From JANYJZ01 sp964523395 (GTDB lineage Bacteria; Bacteroidota; Ignavibacteria; UBA10030; SZUA-254): a DNA stretch of 64,000 nt. Below, one piece after another: positions 59,089 through 64,000 of this stretch (positions are counted from its first letter, which is position 1; each line of letters begins with the position of its first letter). The notes beneath the pieces were generated by a model. It had not been told where the DNA came from and made no database searches. It saw nothing but the letters and a program-made list of their open reading frames with translations. The translations under genes and the position numbers were made by a program. Where the stretch lies: positions 310,001 through 374,000 of the forward strand of contig CAZFXS010000001.1 in assembly GCA_964523395.1 (NCBI GenBank). The letters run 5' to 3'.

Positions 59089-61674
59089 ATGAAAGGTCTT
59101 TTTAGTTTTTTTACCAAACGCGCAGATACTCCCATTGAAACAAGGGATTATGGCAAAATCTATCTTCTCCTGTCCGGATTATTGTTTCTCGGAACAATGT
59201 GGGCGGTGATTGATGAAATCTCAACCCGACGTCCGTGGAAGGAATACCAGGACGAATATTTCCGCCTCAGTATCGATAAATGGCAGGAACGCCTGAAAGA
59301 GGCTGAAGCCGGATTTGATTCGGCATCATACCTTGAGTTCTCTAAACAGTTGGCTGATGCAGAATCAAAGTTAACTTCGCCTGAAGTCGTTGCGATTCAA
59401 AAGGAAATCGAGAACCTCGATAACGAACTTCTGGACGCGACGCGGGACTACACGTTTGCCAAAAGCCGGGGTGATGAAGCGTATTATTTCTGGAAAAAGT
59501 CCATCCATGAAGGCGAAGAGAGCGAGAAATCTAAAAATGAGTTGAGAGAACTCGAAGCCGAAATGGTAAAAACAAATGCGCGCGTTGAAGCGTTGACGTC
59601 GAAGCGTGATTCTCTTGATAAAATTGTCGAAGCGCACAGGAACTCGGTGAAGGAAGCGCGTACAAAAGTCCGCGATTTGTACATGCAAATTGATCTTGCC
59701 AAATCAAAGATTGAAAAAGCGGAAGGCGCAACGATCGGGATCCGTCAGGTCATGAGCAATAATTTTGATCTGACAAATTTTGGAACGCCAAAAGCCCGCA
59801 TCGACAGATGCCAAACATGCCATACCGGCTGGAAAGACGAGACAATGGAGGAAGCACCACAGCCGTTTAAGAAGCATCCTCTTCCTGAGTTGCTGAAAAT
59901 TCATGATCCGGAAAATTTTGGTTGCACACCCTGTCATCGCGGGCAGGGAACAGCATTAACGGCGGGATTCGCACACGGTAATGACGACCATTACTGGGAA
60001 TGGCCGTTGCTCAAAGGTGAAGAAGTCTATGCTTCCTGTAACAGCTGCCACCAGAATCAATTGTATCTGAAAGACGGTGGAAGGCTGAATAAGGCAAAAC
60101 AGATGCTGCTCGAATCAGGCTGTTTCGGTTGTCATGAAATCAAAGGATTTCTTGACGCGCCGAAGATCGGTCCGGAGATAAATAATCTTGCAGTTAAAGT
60201 TGAATCCGATTGGCTGTTCCGGTGGGTGAGAAATCCTAAGGATTATAATCCGCATTCACGGATGCCGAATTTCCGTTTCAATGATGATCAATCGGAAGCT
60301 GTTGCGGCGTATCTCATGAGTATTAGCAAAGATGCCACGTATCAGCCCAAGAAGGGTGTAGGTAGCGGCGGAAATGCTGTAAGTGGAAAAGCGTTGTTCG
60401 AATCTATCGGATGCAAAGGCTGTCACGTTGCCGGTGAAGATACCCGCATGCGCCAGGCGCGCGGGTTCAGCTATGATGTCGCGCCCGAATTGACCAGGGC
60501 GGGCAGTAAGCTCAACGCCGACTGGGTGTTCGAGTGGATCAAAAATCCGCGCGCATTCCGTCCAACGACGAAAATGCCAAGCTTGCGACTGACCGACCAG
60601 GAAGCACGCGATATTACCGCATACCTGATGACACTGAAGGATGACCGGAAGTTCGAGCAGAAAAAGCTTTCGATGGATGACCCCGATCTTATAAAAAAGG
60701 GTGATAAACTTATCCGGGAATATGGTTGTGCCGGTTGCCATGTTATCAAAGGAATGGAAAAGGAAAGTAAAGTATCTGTCGCGCTTTCCAACTTTGGCAA
60801 AAAGAGAGTGGACGAACTTGATTTTGGTGATACCAAAGTTCCGCACACATGGGACGATTGGGTGTTTGGCAAATTAAAAGATGCGCGGCAGTATACCACT
60901 GAACGCATTATCTCCAAAATGCCTGTGTTCGCTTTGGCCGATAGTGAAATCGTTGTATTACGTACTCTCCTCCGTGGTATGACAAAAGAGGTTCCCGAGC
61001 CTGAATATCAGCAGGCGTATGACAAACGGGTACAGTCGATTGAAGCAGGCAGGAAATTAGTATCATATTACAACTGTATTAACTGTCACCAGATTGAAGA
61101 AATCGGCGGTTCAATCAAGGCGGTGCTTGATGATGAGGCGATGGCGCCGCCGTACTTGTTGCCTGAAGGCTCAAAGGTTCAGGAAAACTGGCTGCATGAT
61201 TTTCTTAAAATGCCGACGCCGATCCGCCCATGGCTCAATATCCGGATGCCGTCGTTCCAGCTTACGGACCAGGAAATCACCACGATTTCGAAATATTTCC
61301 TTGCGCTTCACTCGAAGGAGCTGGAACTGCGTGATTATCAGGCAACACAGCCTGATCCAAAATATCTCAGCGTTGGCAAAACGTTATTCAATGATCTGCA
61401 ATGTCTGAGTTGTCATTATACCGGCAGAGTCCCGGAAGGAAAAACCCCGGCAGATTTAGCTCCGAATCTTGCGCTCTCAAAATCGCGGCTTAAGCCTGAA
61501 TGGATTGCTGAATGGATTGCTCGTCCGGATTCCATTCAACCCGGGACGCGGATGCCGAATTTCTTCCCGGATCTGAATGAGAAATCACCCTACTCTGAAG
61601 AATTAAACGGCGATACGCGTGAGCAAATAAAGGCGATACGGGATTACGTTAACTCACTCGGAAAAGAAAAATAA
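59089..61674 (+). CDS. Octahaem cytochrome c fused to a coiled-coil membrane anchor
   Basis: An 861-residue protein with eight CxxCH sites, starting at C241 (CQTCH), C279 (CTPCH), C317 (CNSCH), C345 (CFGCH), C442 (CKGCH), C547 (CAGCH), C663 (CINCH) and C772 (CLSCH). The N-terminus has one membrane helix (about 23-42) and then a long charged coiled-coil to about 215. The first three sites lie close together, as in multihaem clusters; after each of sites four to eight there is a methionine-proline motif (RMPNF, KMPSL, KMPVF, RMPSF, RMPNF), so these are probably separate class I cytochrome domains with methionine ligands. It would receive electrons from the Rieske protein and pass them on. No separate c1 or f gene is present. 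Confidence 0.9.
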   Translation: MKGLFSFFTKRADTPIETRDYGKIYLLLSGLLFLGTMWAVIDEISTRRPWKEYQDEYFRLSIDKWQERLKEAEAGFDSASYLEFSKQLADAESKLTSPEVVAIQKEIENLDNELLDATRDYTFAKSRGDEAYYFWKKSIHEGEESEKSKNELRELEAEMVKTNARVEALTSKRDSLDKIVEAHRNSVKEARTKVRDLYMQIDLAKSKIEKAEGATIGIRQVMSNNFDLTNFGTPKARIDRCQTCHTGWKDETMEEAPQPFKKHPLPELLKIHDPENFGCTPCHRGQGTALTAGFAHGNDDHYWEWPLLKGEEVYASCNSCHQNQLYLKDGGRLNKAKQMLLESGCFGCHEIKGFLDAPKIGPEINNLAVKVESDWLFRWVRNPKDYNPHSRMPNFRFNDDQSEAVAAYLMSISKDATYQPKKGVGSGGNAVSGKALFESIGCKGCHVAGEDTRMRQARGFSYDVAPELTRAGSKLNADWVFEWIKNPRAFRPTTKMPSLRLTDQEARDITAYLMTLKDDRKFEQKKLSMDDPDLIKKGDKLIREYGCAGCHVIKGMEKESKVSVALSNFGKKRVDELDFGDTKVPHTWDDWVFGKLKDARQYTTERIISKMPVFALADSEIVVLRTLLRGMTKEVPEPEYQQAYDKRVQSIEAGRKLVSYYNCINCHQIEEIGGSIKAVLDDEAMAPPYLLPEGSKVQENWLHDFLKMPTPIRPWLNIRMPSFQLTDQEITTISKYFLALHSKELELRDYQATQPDPKYLSVGKTLFNDLQCLSCHYTGRVPEGKTPADLAPNLALSKSRLKPEWIAEWIARPDSIQPGTRMPNFFPDLNEKSPYSEELNGDTREQIKAIRDYVNSLGKEK

Positions 61675-61701
61675 AAATAAAGTAAAATTATTTACTGCAG
61701 A

Positions 61702-61724
61702 AGCCCTCGTAAGAGGGCTTTTTT
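61702..61724 (+). terminator. Intrinsic terminator of the cytochrome operon
   Basis: AGCCCTC-GTAA-GAGGGCT is a perfect 7-bp stem followed by TTTTTATT, 28 bases after the stop of the octahaem cytochrome gene. Confidence 0.93.
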
Positions 61725-61917
61725 ATTGACATGATATGAACTTGCATTAAATGAGCCCTGATTGCTTTATATCACGAAGAATAATGCCGAAATTTTATTG
61801 AAATCCAGGATAAAGCGCTGTCTCATCCCTGGAGAATGATAAGCATCACCGTTCAGTCGATTTTGATCTGAGAATGAATGAATTTTTCACGAGTAATTTA
61901 TTCTGCAGGAGTGTGCA

Positions 61918-62418
61918 ATGAAAACTATATGCTGTTTTATGCTGTGGATATCAGGAATATCCCTGTTGTTGCCTCATCCGGCTGCCTCTCAGGAAGCATC
62001 CAAAGGCTACGTACATTTTGATTCATATGGGAAAAAAGTATATCTCATCCCTGATCAGATTGCAAAACAGACAATGGATTCAACGTTGAATTTTCAAATT
62101 GCTCCTGAACCATCCGAAACACCTTCGGAATACCTTGCTGATGGTTATCGGGTGCAGGTAGGATCATTTGTTATTGCACAGAACGCGAATCGCGTTAAAG
62201 AGAAATTGGAAAAAGATGGGTACAGTGTGGTGTTGTGGGAGTGGCGCTCTCCTAAAAAGAGTGAACTATTTCATGTCGTTTCGATTGGGAACTATGCAAC
62301 AGAGGAAGATGCGCTCATAATTCTTAACCGGATAAAAACCTCATATCATCTCGAGGGACGGATTACAGTTTTAAAACAACAGGAAGGCCAGAGTCAGGCA
62401 AGCTCATTGTTGCATTAA
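61918..62418 (+). CDS. Exported SPOR-domain protein
   Basis: A 166-residue protein with a signal peptide (cleavage near PAASQ) and one C-terminal SPOR domain (about 74-155, DGYRVQVGSFVIAQNANRVKEKLEKDGYSV ... FHVVSIGNYATEEDALIILNRIK). SPOR domains bind denuded peptidoglycan at division sites. It is preceded by AGGAGTGTG just upstream of the ATG and followed by the convergent phosphorylase gene. Confidence 0.85.
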   Translation: MKTICCFMLWISGISLLLPHPAASQEASKGYVHFDSYGKKVYLIPDQIAKQTMDSTLNFQIAPEPSETPSEYLADGYRVQVGSFVIAQNANRVKEKLEKDGYSVVLWEWRSPKKSELFHVVSIGNYATEEDALIILNRIKTSYHLEGRITVLKQQEGQSQASSLLH

Positions 62419-62432
62419 CTCAAATGAAAGAA

Positions 62433-63317
62433 TTAAATACTTATTGCTTTAAGAACTCTTTGTAATAATGCGGTAAAATCTTTTTTAGCCATATTCGCCA
62501 CCTCGGTCACCTCGGCGTGGGAGAGTTTTTCTTTTGATATTCCTGTCGCCAGATTGGTAATACATGAGATCCCTGCCACGCGCATCCCTAATGTAACAGC
62601 AAGCGAAACTTCGTTCACTGTTGACATTCCCACAGCGTCTGCACCAATATCCCGCGCCATCCGTATCTCCGCAGCTGTTTCATATGAAGGACCTTTGACT
62701 CCCATATATACTCCGGATTTAAGAGGAGTTTTTGTTAATTTCGCAGTGCGAAGGATTAGCGCCTGAAGAGACTTATCGTAAATTTCGAATTGCGGATTGT
62801 TAATTGCGAATTTGCCCGAAGGATTCTTTTTGCGAGGTTCATCATAGCAACTCAAATCCCAAAACGCAAATCTCAAACCTCTTCCGGGTTTCTCAAATGT
62901 TAAATTTATCTGGTCCTCTATCAACATCAAATCTCCCGGTTTAAATTTCCTGCTCACTCCTCCGGCGGCATTTGTTACGAGCAGGGTTTTTACCCCGAGT
63001 GCATGGGCAATTCTTATAGGATAGAGAATAGTTTCTATTGTTCCTGTTTCATAAAAATGCACCCTTCCCTGAAATGCAAGGAGGGGTACACGTTCTAAAT
63101 TTCCGAACACCAGTTTACCTTGATGTCCGATGACGGTTGAACGGGGATAATGGGGGATATTCTTTGTTTCAACCGATTGAGTCTTGTGAAGTGTATCGGC
63201 AAAATCGCCCAGCCCTGAACCTAGAACAACAGCGATGTGCGGCCGCGCCGTTACATGTGCCCGGATATAGCGCAGTGACTCATCGATGTTTTTAGTATAG
63301 TCTTTTTGTTTTTTCAC
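62433..63317 (-). CDS. punA: Purine-nucleoside phosphorylase
   Basis: A 294-residue trimeric-type PNP that phosphorolyses inosine and guanosine. Motifs: VVLGSGLGDFADTL (phosphate loop), YPRSTVIGHQGKLVFGNL, LLVTNAAGGVSRKFKPGDLMLIEDQINLT and DAVGMSTVNEVSLAVTLGMRVAGISCITNLATG. The upstream permease gene ends 15 bases before its start, so uptake and phosphorolysis of nucleosides are coupled in one operon. Confidence 0.93.
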   Translation of the reverse strand: MKKQKDYTKNIDESLRYIRAHVTARPHIAVVLGSGLGDFADTLHKTQSVETKNIPHYPRSTVIGHQGKLVFGNLERVPLLAFQGRVHFYETGTIETILYPIRIAHALGVKTLLVTNAAGGVSRKFKPGDLMLIEDQINLTFEKPGRGLRFAFWDLSCYDEPRKKNPSGKFAINNPQFEIYDKSLQALILRTAKLTKTPLKSGVYMGVKGPSYETAAEIRMARDIGADAVGMSTVNEVSLAVTLGMRVAGISCITNLATGISKEKLSHAEVTEVANMAKKDFTALLQRVLKAISI

Positions 63318-63331
63318 CCAACAGTCCCTGA

Positions 63332-64000
63332 TTATTTCTCATACGGTATGCCATCCGCAGCCGGGGGAGTGGAGCGCCCTATAAACCCTGCCAGAACGAC
63401 CATGGTAAGAATATACGGAATCATCTGTACAAACTGAAGATATTCGGTTCCGCTTTGTAGCTGAATAACTATGCTTTCCGCGCATCCGAAGAGAAGTGCG
63501 GCACTCACGGCTCCGACAGGATGCCATTTACCGATAATCATCGCAGCAAGCGCGATGTAGCCCCTGCCGGCAGACATACCATCGGTAAAACTATGCTGGT
63601 CCAGCGCGAGCCAGGCGCCACCCAGCCCCGTTAGTCCGCCGCTGATGAGCACTCCATAATGACGCATGAGTGAGACGTTGATACCCAGTGTGTCGGCTGC
63701 TTCCGGGTGTTCACCGACCGATCGTAAACGGAGGCCGAATCTTGTCTTAAACAGCACAATTGTTGAAATAACCACAATGATTGCCGTTAATGGAATAAAA
63801 GGATTATTGAGGAACGGAATATCCGGAAGAAATGTCCATTGTTCTATTCCCACAATTCTCGAAGAGTTACTCGAACTGTGAAAAATAAGCTGACAGCAGA
63901 ATTTTGTCATCCCAAGCGCAAGAAGATTGATGGCGATGCCGCTGACGATTTGATCTGCCTTAAAGGTAACCGAAATAACGCTATGAAGAAGCGCAACGCA
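63332..64000 (-). CDS. ABC transporter permease (nucleoside/simple-sugar type), partial
   Basis: The C-terminal 222 residues are in the window; the gene runs off the right edge. The reading frame continues through ADQIVSGIAINLLALGM, so the internal ATG at 63910 is not the start. The signatures TRFGLRLRSVGEHPEAADTLGINV, LISGGLTGLGGAWLAL and GRGYIALAAMIIGKWHPVGA are those of BmpC/YufQ-like permeases (RbsC superfamily) for nucleosides. It is followed by punA, which supports nucleoside uptake. Confidence 0.92.
   Translation of the reverse strand, partial: CVALLHSVISVTFKADQIVSGIAINLLALGMTKFCCQLIFHSSSNSSRIVGIEQWTFLPDIPFLNNPFIPLTAIIVVISTIVLFKTRFGLRLRSVGEHPEAADTLGINVSLMRHYGVLISGGLTGLGGAWLALDQHSFTDGMSAGRGYIALAAMIIGKWHPVGAVSAALLFGCAESIVIQLQSGTEYLQFVQMIPYILTMVVLAGFIGRSTPPAADGIPYEK

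Overview
This 64 kb window reads as a chromosomal scaffold from a Gram-negative bacterium of the FCB (Bacteroidota/Chlorobi/Ignavibacteria) superphylum, most likely a metagenome-assembled genome. Supporting signs are a PorV/PorQ-type outer-membrane protein, a TonB-dependent receptor with an N-terminal carboxypeptidase-regulatory-like domain, many lipoproteins with short lipoboxes, BshC (bacillithiol synthesis), DUF1028 and DUF2277 proteins, and a tandem gltX-glnS pair. The genus cannot be named from the sequence alone; an Ignavibacteriota-like lineage is my best guess. One 100-N scaffold gap (908-1007) sits inside a 19-bp tandem repeat.

Layout. Bases 1-6 kb hold scattered accessory genes, mostly on the minus strand: CPBP protease, cysteine-synthase-like enzyme, YcxB-like protein, orphan CdiI-type immunity protein, DUF4386 and DUF4350-like proteins. 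A tRNA-Ser(GGA) at 6.2 kb is followed by a broken duplicate of its 3' end. Bases 6.6-8.4 kb carry a beta-propeller/MoaD-like gene pair and a DUF2277 gene, followed by a candidate minus-strand small RNA. Bases 8.8-20.5 kb form a tight plus-strand envelope operon: secreted Fn3-like protein, lipoprotein with a seven-blade propeller insert, TonB receptor, PorV/PorQ-like protein, NHL lipoprotein, DUF1028 protein and a small lipoprotein. It is followed by two tandem structured hairpins and by a minus-strand two-component cluster (histidine kinase, NarL-type regulator, lone receiver domain). Bases 23.6-30.2 kb are housekeeping: tRNA-Ser(GCT), gltX, glnS, folB, folK, deoxynucleoside kinase, nadA.

Bases 30.2-36.3 kb are a repeat-rich stretch with a copper-handling set (HMA-AraC regulator, HMA chaperone, CopA ATPase) interrupted by two AT-rich lipoprotein genes. 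Three copies of a roughly 139-bp element with terminal inverted repeats lie around and inside it; two of them show 8-bp flanking direct repeats, one perfect and one decayed. Bases 36.3-44.3 kb carry aconitase, acylphosphatase, ispF, a PAP2 phosphatase, lnt, threonine aldolase and a thioesterase. Bases 44.5-53 kb are the translation/RNA operon rimP-nusA-infB-rbfA-ribF-rpsO-pnp, with truB missing from its usual place. gpmI and a convergent bshC follow. Bases 56.7-61.7 kb encode a quinol oxidase-type b6/IV complex: Rieske protein, cytochrome b6-like and subunit IV-like proteins and an 861-residue cytochrome with eight CxxCH sites. The window ends with a SPOR protein, purine nucleoside phosphorylase and the 3' part of a nucleoside/sugar ABC permease.

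Regulatory sequence is unusually legible. Four promoters share TTGnnn-N17-TATATT, and good intrinsic terminators follow tRNA-Ser(GCT), acnA, the thioesterase gene and the cytochrome operon. No transposase, phage gene or CRISPR array is present.
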